A DNA stretch of 64,000 nt from positions 310,001-374,000 of the forward strand of contig JACATO010000612.1 of the NCBI GenBank assembly GCA_018389105.1, in the 5' to 3' direction. The position numbers and the translations under genes were made by a program. Under the pieces are notes generated by a model. That model had not been told where the DNA came from, did no database searches, and saw nothing but the letters and a program-made list of their open reading frames with translations. The DNA is from Nautilus pompilius. Taxonomy: Eukaryota; Mollusca; Cephalopoda; Nautilida; Nautilidae. Below are positions 12,557-25,789 of the stretch, one piece after another; positions within the stretch are counted from its first letter, which is position 1; every line of letters begins with the position of its first letter.

Positions 12557-15500
12557 TTTACTTTTAAACAAATTAGTTGTGCACCAAACTTGTGAACAGT
12601 AAGCATTTTACTTCTGGTAGTTTCCTATGTTTTCCCTGTATCTAAGATTTGGACTCTGCTTTTACATTACATAATGTATAGTTTATCTTCCAAGTTTCTG
12701 TAGCCTTTGCCATATATTGTGCATCACACACTATTATTTATATTCTTAATTGTGATGTAACGTTAATAAACTGCTAATGATAATAACTGAGCTGCTGAAA
12801 GTAAACTTCACTGAATAAAATCCTAGAAGTTAAGGATCTTGAAATCTATTTTATTTTATATTAAGACTGTATATGAATATTTTGGTTCATAAACATATAT
12901 CCACTTAATTTGCCTCCAGAACACATGACATTTTTGGTTCTTATTTATAAGTACACCAGATTTTTTAAAACGTTCTAGTATTTGACGTCAGATGTTTATA
13001 CCCTACTGGATATACTACTAAATGGCAGAGTTTTTCTGGCAGTAACTTACAAGAAAATCTGAAATTGGTGTTTATTAAACTTCATATATACAGTGCATTG
13101 GAAATTAAAGAAATATTTTTAAAGCAATGAAGTTGCATGTGCACGCATGAGTAACTATATTACTGACTGAAAAGGATGCTGTGACAACTCCTGATAATTA
13201 TATTCAAGTTGCAATCCACAGGGACATACTTCTCAACAAAATGTAAATAAATGAAGCTGAAGCCACAGTGTTTGTGAAACATGCATACCAACAATGATAT
13301 GTTGCCACTACTTTTGCCTGAAAGCTAACTCATGTCTCTGCTGTATTCTAATTCTTTATTATTGGATTCAGGGAAATCTTTTCACAATCAACATTTAATG
13401 TATCTTCTGAGGTGAGACCAATCCTCCTAGTAAAATAGTTCTGATGGAAATGGCATCAGACTCCCTTAGTGACACAATTGCAGCCAGAATCATGGCCAAA
13501 TGAGATCATATTCAATCAATAGGTCTCAGCATTGTTTGCCCTTACATCTATTATAGGGGTAAGTATTGATTTCACTTTTGATAGATCATTAAAGATTATT
13601 TGAAATAAATTATGGTTTGCATGTCATCCAAAATCACTCAAATGTACCATTACACCAAGAAATAATAACAGGCTGTTGGGTTCATAGCACTTAGGCTGGG
13701 AATAGTGCTTATATATATATAAACTATCAGGATTATTATTATATATATATATATTTTTTTTTTTTTGGCTAGGCTGTTTACAAGTTTCCATTGACTTCTT
13801 TACTATCCGGGTCTTAGCAAAATGATTAGATATTTAAAATAAATTTTACCTTATCTTCTAGGTTAATTTATATTTTACTAATATTATATGAGATCTCATG
13901 CAGGTACTGCAAATGACGTCTGGAACTATTAAGGAAAGCAGTGCTATAACAAGCTTAGGAACACAAGATTTTGATTTTATGGTTAAGAAAAAAAGCTACT
14001 TAACCCTGATATCACCAAACAGCAAAAACAAACTTTCTTATTTCATTTATAGTTGTTGTGCTTGTCAACTTTCAAAGAATTTAAAGGGAAGAATATTGCT
14101 GGTGCAGATCGCAGTAGTTTCTTCCTCTTGTTGAACCCACTTTCCCTTCCAAGGTCTAAGGACTTTGGGCTAGAGGAAGGAAAGGTGTAGGGCATCAGTC
14201 CTAGTTACTAAGCAAGTTACATAGGGTTGGCAGCTCCCCTCAGATGTGGTCTGAGTTCAAGTTGGTTGAGTTATCTGCGAAACCTCCATCGCATGTTCCC
14301 AGAAAACTGCAAAACACCCTTCAGTTTTGATTTCGTGAAACAGTTTGAGAAGATACTCATTTTAATTTACAATCTTGGTTTCTAACATGGTTTTTGGGAT
14401 ATACGCTGCACGTAAACATTCCTTTTCTGGTTTATATTCTGTGCACAGTAAACTAAAAATAAAATAGTAAAGGATAACCAAAACAAATTGTAAGAAAACC
14501 GTAAATTAAGATATAAGTGCAAGTCTAAGAATAACATTGACAAAGCAAAACCATTAGAACACTGATAGTCTAAGCAGCGTGAATGAATAAATACAAACTT
14601 TCCATCTTATCTGCTAATATTGTCTGTGGGTTTTTTGTCTCTTAGTGTCAAAATATGTTGTTGTTTTTATTTTCTTGAATTACTTAAGCTATGCTATTTG
14701 TTTTATTACTATTTTTGTTTTTTTTAAATTTATTAGAAGTGATTACAGCCACTGCATTCAATCCTGATTATCTATAGAAGAAGCATAAGTCTTCACTCTG
14801 ATAGAACTATCCATTCATCACAGTTAATGGATTGTATCTGAAGCGCAGAACGATAAAATCAAGTTATACTTCCCCAGTTTTTCTTTATTCCTCTGCGGTT
14901 GACACAGCCTTCTGCATTGCCACAAATGAATTATTTTAGTGCAATCCAATTTTTACACATTTTTGTTGAATATTTAGAAGTTTTAATAAAATAACATTTA
15001 TTGGTTCCAAAATTTTATTATTCCATGCACTTAAAAAAACAAAAACAAAAAAACTGCTAGTAATGACAGCAGTAACAAGAATTCACAAATAATAAGAAAA
15101 TTCCTTATACAAGTTTTGCCAAGTTAATACAGAAGATTAATATATTTTTTTTTTTTTTTACATTAGCTGACAAGGATTTTTCCTAAACTTTTTGTCAGTA
15201 ACCAGTTTTATGGCTGAAATTATGAAATATATGCAAATTTTGTTTATTTTTCTTGTTTTACATTTCAAAACATTGCTATGCAAGTGCCTTTTAATCAGTA
15301 ATTACTGATTACCCTAAGTTCAAAGCATACCAACTTTTTGGTCATTAGGTTGCAAAGGTATTCTATCGTTAGGTCAGGTTGAAATTTAACGACTATCAGA
15401 GCCAGGTCTCTCTTACAAGAAAACTTCTTATACTGACCTCATCACCTGGTTAACTTGACTTACTCTGTTTTTCTCAGAAATCAAATTAATTCTTCATGGG

Positions 15501-18500
15501 ATGGTCAGCCTTATTCTGCATAAAGTTTTCTGAAAACAAAATGCTTGAAGTTTATAATATTTTTCTTTTTTTCCACATGTACTTATTTGTAAATTTTTTA
15601 AAGAAAAATTTGTAATTAATGATACACTCTTTGGGGGTGTAAAATTGGAAAATATGACCAAAACAGTTCTCCCTGATAACTCAGATATTTTACCATCCAA
15701 ATGAAATTACTTCATAACTAATGTTTTTAACCATAGTGTCAAAATCTTCCTTTTTCCTAAATGATGGAAAGCAAAGAATAACAGGAGGATGCCTTAAATG
15801 TTTGTTTTTGCAACAATAGTTACAGCATAACTGGTTTTATCCCTGCTAACTTTAGTCATTTTCCTAATTTCGATCTATAGCATTACTAACTTTGGTTATG
15901 ATTACGTTTTCTTATTTAGTTTAAATTTCTGGCAGAGCTTCCCTCAAATGTTCGATAGCCAAACTAGGCTAATGTTTAATTGTTTAGTGCATTCTAGATG
16001 TTTTGTATCATTTGACACCACAAGACATCGTTTTAGAATGATACCGATGACCATATTGACTGACTGACTGATTACAATAACAAAACTAGTTTTAGTTGAC
16101 CATTGATCCCCTCCTGTTGTTTTTCTCTCAAATTTCACTTTTTCCAATTGCGCGTTGTGTTGTTATATTAATGCAGTTTACCTTTAATTTAAAAAAAAAA
16201 AAGGTGATGACATCAGTTGATTCAATGACCAATGCTTCCACAGAAAACAAAACAAAAAAAAAAGGTGTGTCAATAATTAGAAATTCCTGGCACTGGATCC
16301 ACCAATCATTTTGAGTGCCGTTCATGTGCAATTGGGAAATTGCCATTATTATTTTATTTTAGTTTTCTAACCACTAGAATTCATTTTGAGTAGAAGGTTT
16401 CTAAAAGCAGATGCTGTAGTTTGAGAGATTTATCTGACCTTTCTTATCCATCACCTTAGTTAATGCTAACATTGGGTGCTTTCATTTGCCCCTGGAGGAT
16501 TAGTCATGTTAAAGATCGATTCTAAGCCTTTTCATTTATTTTTAGCTGGATCTTTTGTTGAACCCCCCACCAAAATACACTCTTTTTCTTAAATTTCTTC
16601 TTTTTTTTTTTTCATTGATGCTTTTGAGCTTAATTGTTAAATACTGCCAAATATCCTGCCTCTAATAACCAAAATAAGACTCACTCGGTTAACTTTGTTT
16701 AAGAATGAGATGTGCGGATATAAGTATTTTGAGATGTGCACTTAAACTACTACATTGCTGCTAACTCTACGCTTTCACCCTTTACAAATTCCTCCTTTAA
16801 AAAAAAAGAAAGAAAATGTACATTTTATTTAAGCTACGGTGAGTGCAAAATCTCAGACCTTATATTATTACAGCCAGGGTTGTGTGGACATGAATTCTTG
16901 CACACCCCTGATTGTCGTCAACAGGATATTTCTGACTTAGCTGCAAGTACCCTAACCCCGCCATCGTAAATGTTCCCACAAACAAACATTTTCCTTCTAC
17001 TTTGCTACAGCTATATTAAAGATACTGGCAGGCAGCAAGATGGAATGGAGAGAGGGTGGGTGCTAAAGGAAGGAGTGGTTGGTAAAAGTTTCTTTTAATC
17101 AAAAGATGCCCTGGAAATTTTAAATTGTGGGATTACACTGGTTGTAAATAGCATTGGTTAAATAGCACAGCACTTGTCTCTAAGACCATAGACCTCTATT
17201 TGAAAGTATTCCAAAATGAGATAAGTTGTTCTTCAGTTTGTTCATTATCAAATAACCTCAGTAACCCGATTTTAAACTCAATAAATTAAGCATTAGTTAT
17301 TTATGCATCACTTATCTTATCTATTACACTAGGGGCATTTAAATGACCCCCCCTCTCCTTGAAAGCAGGATCCCCAGTAATCCTATCTGGATGGGCTTCA
17401 TTTGAACAAGGCCCCTTACAGATAACTGTAGGGCTAGATGGTGCATTAGATAAGAAGTTTGAACAAAGAAAACAGCAATAATTCCCTGACTGTACCCAGA
17501 TTGGAACAGTGCTGTGCTGGTCACCAGTCAGATTACATTTGACAGAGAAATTTCTTGTGCTTCTTGCTTGAAAGAAATCACTGGTGTTTTACTATTTGTG
17601 TTAATAAATTTTTCATGCATTGACTGTGCGCACACCTTTGTGTTGCTGTTTACTTTCCCCCAGAATAATTTATATTGTCCTAGTGCCCCTTGCTGTGTCT
17701 AATGGCATTGTAGAGTCGGTGAGCAGTTAGATTTTACGACGCTGATACTCCAGAAAAGTTAAACTTTAAAATTATTTGTTTATTTACCACTGTTATTATC
17801 TACCACGCAGCAAGCAGCGGCTTCTGACGGTGGAACTAGTAGAGTATTGGATACTTTTTATTGTTCCCATGTTTTGTGGTGTTACACGAAATCTTTGAAA
17901 TGCTATTTGCTTATTTAAATTTGGCTACCTGATTTTATTTATGTTTTTAAACCAATAGCAAGAGAAAGAAAGCAACGTCAGGAGACAATGTGCTATCTGC
18001 TGAATAAAGCCCTGTGTAAAGTTCTAAGTATTTGCAGTATTTGGTTGGAGGGTGCAGTTATTTGATGTGCATAAAGAAATTTCTCGTTACACCAAGACAG
18101 TTTGGAGTGTCTCAAAGTGCATTGATTGCGTCCGACTAAATGTCAGGAAGTCCGTTTTATATCTGTCTACCACTATTGCCATACAAAGAAAGTTAACGAA
18201 TGAGTAAAAGTGGCTGAACCCTCTCACAGTCGTCATGAGACTAGAAGGTTTAAGTGTTTACTTCTTTAAATAATTAAGTTCTCTTTAAGTCTGCGGAATC
18301 ATTTCAGTGATGCGTTGCTTTCCCAGCCAGTTTTTCTGGGTGTGTTTCTGTGTCTGTAGGACACATGGTGCTGATTGAAAACAGAAAGCTGATAAATTGA
18401 AAATGGAAGCACAAAAACTCCAAGTCAGAAACAGCAAATTTGCATGTTATCCTTTGTTGTGTTTTTTTTTTCCACAGCGGCTTTAATAGGTTGTAGCTGC

Positions 18501-18940
18501 ATAAAGGAATTCTTGTTTTCTTTTTTCTCTTGCAATTCCCTATTTATTTCTTATTGGATATAGACACTTGGTCTGTGCATTTGATGTGCCAGAAAAGACT
18601 AAAAAAAAAACTTAACTACAGGAAAATTCAACTGCAACAAAATTCCTGCCTTAAAAAAGTTGACTTTTGTTTGTTTGTCTCCCCCTAACCCTACACATTT
18701 TCCTGTCTTTAAAAAGTTCGGTGAACTTCTAAATGGTACTACCAGGAAAACCTGCATGAGACTTCATAGTTTCTTAAGAATAGAAGTAAAAGAAAAGATG
18801 GACTGCAACAACAAACATGCTAAAGAATTTAAAGTGAATTAAAATTTTTTAAAAAAAATCTATTTTGCTATAGTGCAGAAATTTCTGGGAAGAACAGGGA
18901 CCAGGTCAGGTCAGCAGGGAATGAACCTGTCATGGAGGGG
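12557..18940. other. A+T-rich non-coding DNA
   Basis: No supported gene. An (AT)n run at about 13741-13754 is followed by a T-run to 13766. T-runs also lie near 15145-15159 and 16598-16610, and an A-run at about 16189-16202. Short frames (13898-14134, 15494-15700, 16096-16346, 16736-16969, 17339-17702, 18660-18842) show no family motifs or convincing splice sites. Blocks near 14100-14320 and 17340-17560 are less biased in composition and could be conserved non-coding DNA. Confidence 0.45.
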
Positions 18941-18949
18941 TTTCTCTTG

Positions 18950-19667
18950 GGAATTCCTGCAAACAGCCAGCTGGTTTCCATTGCTAGCTTATCTGTCCCC
19001 TGTGTAAACCTGAACTACTGAGTGAGCCAGAGAAAGAGAGAGGGGGCAGTTATTTTGATCCTAGTCTTAGCACCACCACTATCCATCTAGTCTAGAGTAA
19101 AGGAAGAAGTGGAAAAAGAGAAGTGATTATATTCTTAGACTGCTGCACTACTGTCTGTCCATGTCTGTGTGTGCCTCCCCTCCTCCTCCAACCAAGACTA
19201 GTGATTTGTTGAGCTGGAACTATTCGCACCAATGGCAGATGGTGTTTTTGGTGATGTTTGAAAAATAAGCTTGCTCAGCTCAGCGCTCTTTGAGAAGGGG
19301 GTAGGGTAGTAGAGAGGGAAGGGGCTGTGTAATGTTTTCTGACTCATTCACTCACATAGCTAGCAACTCCTGTAGGAGAACCGATATTTTGTTCTGACAA
19401 CCCTGAAGAAAGAAAGAAAGAAAAAAAAGAGAGAGAGAGAGAGAGAGAGATTGGAAAGAAAGGAGGATAGAGAATATTTAGAAGTCCAACAACATTGCTT
19501 CCAAGTGCAGGCAACTGGTCCCCGGGGACAGCAGATTTTGGACAACAACTGGAAACGAATGCTTCTTGGTAACCATGCCATCCGATTTACCAAATTTGAG
19601 GACATCCTTCCAGACAGCCACACATTATAGCACCTTACCCAGAAAGACTATCAGTAAAAAGACCTGG
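18950..19667 (+). other. leader-like region, possible first exon
   Basis: About 700 bp are richer in G+C and lower in T-tracts than the flanks, resembling a transcribed 5' leader. Near the right end a frame open from just after a TAG at about 19477 reaches an ATG at 19575 in good context (ACC before ATG) and runs to a possible donor ACCTG|GTAGGA near 19667. The peptide from that ATG begins MPSDLPNLRTSFQTATHY and continues for about 30 residues, ending in a Ser/Thr/Lys-rich stretch. A second overlapping frame starts at an ATG nearby (19560) and stops at 19628, so coding is not proven. I do not recognise the peptide. A GA microsatellite interrupts the leader. Alternatives are an enhancer or plain chance. 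Confidence 0.25.
19406..19450. repeat. (GAAA)n/(GA)n microsatellite
   Basis: GAAA repeats pass into an A-run and then about eleven GA units, inside the leader-like region. Confidence 0.95.
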
Positions 19668-22600
19668 TAGGACACAACACACTTTTTTTTTTACTTCAAG
19701 ATACTTTTAAAATTAACTTTTTAAATTTTTTTTTTAAAAAAAAAGAAAGAAAGAACTGATAACACCGTTAGATATGTAACTTGGAGCGAGTTGTAACAAC
19801 TGAAGTAAAATGGGTAGAGTAGGATGAGAATTACTCTGCTGCGGTTATTTTTCCTGTATATTTATTTGCTACGTTCTTTTGAATAGGTTAGACAGAGCCA
19901 GACCGAATGTTTAACTTAGGTCACGGTATGGACCTGTGTAAGTATCTATGAAGTTAGTGTCACCCATAGCCATCGAATACAATGTCACTGAACGTCGATG
20001 ATTGCTTAAGTAAACACGCATTTATTCACTTAATAATTGTCCCCCTCTGGTTGGCAATTAAAACTATAAGCCTGATATACAAAGTAGTCTCAAACTCTCC
20101 TTTGCTCAGTATGATTATCATTTTTGATTCTGATCTACACTGGGCAAATAGCGTGGTGTTTTTTCCTGTTTTAAACGAGTGCATCATAACTTGATGAACT
20201 TTGTTGAGTGTCTACTGCTTTCTGTTTTAATATTTCACTTGTTGCCGAATGATCTTAGCATTTTGTAGACTTTTAAGGAAGTATTTAGCTGTTCACACAC
20301 GCTGTAATATTTTAATATTTGTTGTATATTTGTAAATGTTTATTTTTCATTTTAATAATAGATAACAATGGTTGTGATTATTGATAATTTAACAAAGGGG
20401 CGGTTACTTTAAAAGATGCTATGATTTAAAATACCCAATCTTTCAACAGGTGCAATGCGGTACATTAAATACTAAACCATTTTTTTTTTAAAAAGATAAT
20501 TAACAAAAATTTAACAGTATTATTGATAACAGTTCTATTCTTGGTTTTTTAAATCAGATTTTTAATTATATAGCTTACCTAAGGTTGGCTACTCTCGATT
20601 GTCTTTATAAGTCAGATATAAAAAGGAAACACTAATATGGATTTGTCCATTTTGGATAATGTTTATTAAGCACTGCCAAGTAAATTATTATCCACCGTAC
20701 CTTTCAAGCACGATAACTAAAATCTGTTCTTAACTGTTGCGTTTATTACCATGTGCTTATCCTGATCAGTGTTTTAAAGGGTATTTGTTTTATTCACTGA
20801 ATGAATAGGAGGTAAGGGGATTTTTGTAAATATTTCAGAATTTATTTAATGTGATATATATATATATACATATATCATTCTCAAAATTTGATGGATGCAA
20901 AGATGTGTGTTTAGATTTTTCCATTTTAACTTATCAAAATTAATACAAACAAACAACAACAAAAGTAGTGGAATATTTGCCTAATAGAAAGTTATTAGAA
21001 GGGATAACTCTCTCTCAATTGTGATATTAGGCCAGAGATTTTAAGGAAATCTGGATACTAATGAATATTCCAAACGGAAAGTTCTCTGAATACCATCATG
21101 TATTGTCGTTACATAGAACAAGGTTTCCTCTAGAAGCATTTTGTGGCCAGACATTGCTCCAAAATTCTACATAATTTTCAGGCAAATGGCCACCTATTGT
21201 AAACCAAGTTATTTTAGGTGGTGGTGGTGGGAAGAAGAGGTTCATGGTTCAGTCTGGTGATGGCCTCATGTTTTGTGTATGGACATTATTTGCTAGATGT
21301 TAGGGATAGACTGGCTGGCTACTTTTCCAAATAATGTGTTCTCATCCCCAAAAATATACTTGGTTTATCAGGTATCAATCATTTGTGCTTACATCTCATA
21401 TTTGTAAACCAATAATCAACTCTCTAATATATATTTATCAATCCCATATTTGTCAAAAAAAAAAAATTTTTTTTGTTTTTATTAGAAAATCCCTATTCTG
21501 ATCCTTTCCTTGGGAGGAAAAGAATCATTTGATGTGAGGTAACCATTAACAATGATTAACTTCCAAGCCTTAAAAATATTATAAAAATTAACGTAACTTG
21601 CCAAAGATTTACAGTTGAGGATGATTAAATATAGTTGCATGTAAATAGATACCCTCAATTTGATTTTTTAATGTGGTTCCATTTGTATATGCTGCTGCTG
21701 CTGTTTAGGGATCAGAATTATTTGTTCAGATATATGCCTTTAAGGGAATTAAACCTCCCCACATAGTCTGATGTTTTATTAATAGAAAAAAGGACTACTT
21801 ATGACAAGAAGAGAGAGAGGTTAAGGATAATTTTTGGTAACTGGAAGATTTGTAATATTTTTTTAATTGATAGATTCAATTAAAAAATCAGCCCTGCTGG
21901 CTGATAGCTGCTCTGCCCTTTGTTTCTGTTTTATTGGCTGATGCTAAAAGGTTGGAGAACATCACTGATTTCTCTATTAACATTATCAACACCTGAGGTA
22001 TTTTAATGTCTGTCAGCCAGCTACCCCTCTCACTTTTCCTCTATAAAAAAAAAAAAGCAGCAACTTTGAGAGTCTATTTTTAACCAGAAGGCTCTGCTAC
22101 TGCTTCCCTCAGATTGCCTTAATGGGGAGACATTGCTAGGGGATAATATCATTTTGCTGATGCTGTTAACTGCTTTTTGTTTTGTGAGCTTTGTAAATTA
22201 GCTGGACAGATACCAGGGTGGAAGGAAATTGTATATATTATTTGAAAGGATGCTCTCTTTTCTACTTCCAGGAATTTGTTGGTCAGGTGTTGTACAAACA
22301 TGGTTAAGGGTTAGGCTGGATCTCAAGGATGCTTCCTTGTCTGGGTGGGTTCACTGGTTTGTAGAGACCTAATTTATTCTCTGTGTCTCTTAGTACCCTG
22401 GCTCATGTTTGATTTTGTAAAAACTTTATTTTTCTACCTTTAAATAAAAGGATTCCCAGCAAGGTTTATTCCCTTTCCCCAACACTTGCTTATGAGCTGT
22501 TTAACCTGTCCTTGCATAGGTGCCCAGTCAGTTGTTGCTATGCCCCTAACTTCAAGAACTTTTCTCTGCTTTAAGGATTTCATCGTTTCATGTCTATTGC

Positions 22601-23010
22601 ATGATTTAAATTCAATGGAAGATAAGCTACTACTTTTACAAATATTCAGTGCACTTTGGAAAAATGTTTAGCAGGATTAACTTTCTCCTTTTTTTTCCTT
22701 TTTATAAAAACAAAATAGAAAATAACTTAAGTTCATGTTGACAAATATTAAGAAATCTTTGTGTCAAGGTTGAAGATTGAAGAATTGACCATTATTGATG
22801 AATAAACATACATGGGGATATTTTTGGACTTTGGAAAATAGTGGGGTCAGTCAGTAATCTACTTTCTTTGGTTGATAGCAGGTTAGTTAACCTCTGAGAT
22901 ACTATGTTTTGTTGGTGTGTTTATCAGCTTTAATTAAAGCAAGTGTTGCTTGTAATTTAAAACAAGTCAACTGGTAGGAATTTATGTGTTACTGGAATGT
23001 AACATTCACC
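19668..23010. other. A+T-rich non-coding DNA
   Basis: No supported gene. T/A tracts lie at about 19682-19745 and 20860-20876 (AT-rich). A block at 21885-22230 looks less random: it holds TATTGGCTGATGC near 21932 and a TATA-like CTCTATAAAAAA near 22039. It could be conserved non-coding DNA. Frames at 19982-20194 and 22486-22671 carry no motif. Confidence 0.4.
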
Positions 23011-23295
23011 TTTTGCCAACACTGTGACCATGCTAGCCCTGCCCATAGATGCAGGGAGAAGTGGTACTTTTGCCAACACTGTGACCATGCTAGCCCTGCC
23101 CATAGATGCAGGGAGAAGTGGTACTTTTGCCAACACTGTGACCATGCTAGCCCTGCCCATAGATGCAGGGAGAAGTGGTACTTTTGCCAACACTGTGACC
23201 ATGCTAGCCCTGCCCATAGATGCAGGGAGAAGTGGTACTTTTGCCAACACTGTGACCATGCTAACCATGCTCATAGAAGCAGAGAGGAGTGGTCC
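23011..23295. repeat. 57-bp VNTR, four perfect copies plus one
   Basis: A 57-bp unit starting TTTTGCCAACACTGTGACCA begins at 23011, 23068, 23125, 23182 and 23239. Copies 1-4 are identical by eye. Copy 5 diverges (CTAACCATGCTCATAGAAGC). Because 57 is a multiple of three, any stop-free frame stays open through the array. Two plus-strand frames and one minus-strand frame are therefore open, which explains three apparent proteins of 106-126 residues. One frame gives a 19-residue repeat containing FCQHCDHASPAHRC. Perfect copies imply very recent expansion. I treat it as a minisatellite, not a gene. Confidence 0.95.
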
Positions 23296-24839
23296 TTGGG
23301 GAAGGGAGTCTGAGCGCTGGCGCGTGCACACACACACACACTGATAAACTTGTGGCTGAAAGGCGGTAATTCAGTAAGGCAGAGACTATAATATATCTGT
23401 GAAATATCAATATCGCCCTGACTGGGATGTTTTGAAGGTGGCAGCTGACTTAAAATCAGATAAATAGATTTAATTCTTTTTTGAATATTTAGTGTGATGT
23501 TCCTGGTGTTTAGAGCTGGGAAGAATGAGGAAATTAGCTATCAGCTAACTTTATAATAAATTCTTCTATTAAATCCTGGATAAATCTACCCCCCCTTCTA
23601 TATTCTTTTTTAATATATTATATGAGGCCACCAGGCCCAGCATTCTGGTATTCCATCAAAACAAAGACCTCTTTCCTATCTTAATCTTTCATTCTTTCCG
23701 CTGCCTCCATGTGGTACAGAGCCTGTGACTGTGACAAACTAAGAGTATTTTACAAAATCTTATAATGTTTTTGTTTTATGCCATTGTTGGAATAAATGAA
23801 ATTCTAGGCAAACCAAGATCATTTATACATCTTTGGTATACCATCTTTTTCAGTTTCAAATCTCTGGATGAAAATGCAAATTTGAAACCTTATAATTGGT
23901 ATTTATCACTATTGATCAATTATCGCCTAGAATCAAAGGCCTCTGCCTCCTGGCACGCCACTCACAATTCTTCAATTAAATTATAATGTACAGACTGTTT
24001 AAACTTGGTGTTTTAGCTTTTTTCTTAATCCTAAGTAATTTTAATTTCACTTAAGCATTGTAACAGCTAAATAAGCAGATTGAGAAGTTAAATATTGTAA
24101 TTTCCAGTGTTTGCCTTGCTAAAAATATAGGGAGTTTGCCACTTTGCACTGGCAGCACAAGAATAGCTGATCAAGCAGTGCTTGTAATCTTTTCCATGCC
24201 TATCAATTGGTGGTGAATTATACTCTAGCCAATTCTGTCAATAATTTGAACATAGAGCCATTCATCAGAAATCAGTTTCCAAATTCAAGATCTTGTTAGT
24301 ACTTACATTTGCATAATTTTGAATAGCATCCTATTCATCTACACTAAAATTTATTGACTTTTGAGAAATTTGAAGTAGATCCAGCGCCACTACAAGATAT
24401 GCCATAGGCAGCTGATTGGCCAGATGCCATGTCTAAGCAAATCTGTGTAATCTGGGGGGTGGGTGGGTATCATGTCTACAAACTATCTCAAAAATGAAAT
24501 GTGAATTTCAGCTTGATGACCATTATGTTATTAAGTGAGGGGAAGTACATACTTCCTTATCTGTGATTTGTTTTAAATTTTTTCCATGATTGGTCATATA
24601 TTAATTTTACTCTGGCTACCCTTTCTCACTTTCAGACTCACTCTTTTGGGTTTGATAACTATCTTAATTTGGTAATGCAAAGTACAATGCTTTCATATTT
24701 ATTTGTAAACCCTGATGAATGTATATGGTCAAAATGTATACATTTCAGCTGCAATTATGTATTGGATGTCTCGAGTGGCAGGTAATCATTGTGCACTATC
24801 ACCATGTTGTGCACTATTTACCAGAGGTCATATTATAGG
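23296..24839. other. non-coding DNA
   Basis: A short CA run lies at about 23329-23341 beside the VNTR. The frame at 23765-23986 shows no motif. No gene seen. Confidence 0.4.
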
Positions 24840-25789
24840 TCATTCATAGAGCTGCCAGATCTCAACATGGCGGATTTGTGACTATTATCATTGTGAAGTC
24901 ACAGAGGTGAGGTTCACCGCTGGTAAAGCAATCTGAAAAGTCTTCAACAGCAACACCTGGACAAAAGTGTGCCATTACTTCCCACATCTGCAGTTATCAT
25001 CAATATTCTCTTGTTGATAGCACCCATGTAGCAGAAATTTGTCAAAGAATGGTCCAATGTCATATCCACAACCTGGCTACAGATGGATGATTTGCTCAAT
25101 AGGGATAAATGCTTTGAAAGCTCTGGTGAGAGGACATGTCTGGTAAGACCCTTGAATATTGGTGATGTGTACTCTTTTCTAGTGCATCCAGGTTTCAGCA
25201 ATAAGTTTGTAGGTTACATCTAGGTTTGGAGAAGACCCAAACAAATACCTTCATAATCAATGTCTTTAGCTTAGGGTCAAGCATAGATGCAGTAGTGTCA
25301 TGGTAGAAAGAAAGAATTGGTGTTTGTTGAAGATGCCTCAATTCTGCCAGACACATTGCTATTTCATAGATACATCTACCACTATACCAAAAAAAGTAGA
25401 TTGAGAGTCATTGTCTATATTCCTCAAGAGGATGTGCTATGTGGCATACTCGGGAAGTAGAAGCAAGGCATATTTTTTCGGTGTTCCAAAATCCTGATAT
25501 GAATCTAATTAAGCATCTGTGGAGCATCTGGATTTTCAGCTGAGAGCAAACCATTTACATCCTGCTGGTATGATGGAATTAAGGATGCTATCATGCAGAT
25601 ATGATGGAAACCTGGACCAGACAATGAAATAAAATCTTGTTTTAATGCCAGGCAAGTTCTCTGTGCTACAAAAGCTGGTTTGACCAACTACTAACAAAAA
25701 AAATTTCACTGCATTGATTTTCTTTATTTGCCATTTTACATGACAAACTAATAACAACAGGTGACCAAATTATTATGGCTTGTCACTAC
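24840..25789 (+). mobile_element. Tc1-like transposon relic, copy 3 (best preserved)
   Basis: Transposase fragments are recognisable in the order expected for Tc1 elements (cut-and-paste DDE transposases). VWRRPK lies at 25224-25241, SSVMV (family motif GGSVMVWG) at 25291-25305, NPDMNLIKHLW at 25490-25522 (family motif LNPIEHLW), and a C-terminal NARQVLCATKAGLTNY plus stop at 25644-25694 (family SMPRRVQAV..KGGPTKY). The first three lie in three different reading frames, so the gene is broken by indels as well as stops. The residue equivalent to the third catalytic acid is Lys in IKHLW. The right terminus at about 25750-25789 reads, on the other strand, AGTGACAAGCCATAATAATT, matching copy 1. 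No left terminal repeat was found. The left edge is approximate. Confidence 0.82.

Noticed and set aside
23011..23295. CRISPR-like regular repeat
   Set aside because: Units are head-to-tail with no unique spacers, in an animal genome. It is a minisatellite.
22957..23344. Three repetitive proteins of 106-126 residues, one zinc-finger-like
   Set aside because: All arise from a 57-bp tandem repeat whose length is a multiple of three. Frames on both strands are open for the same reason, and no splice or transcript signal was seen.
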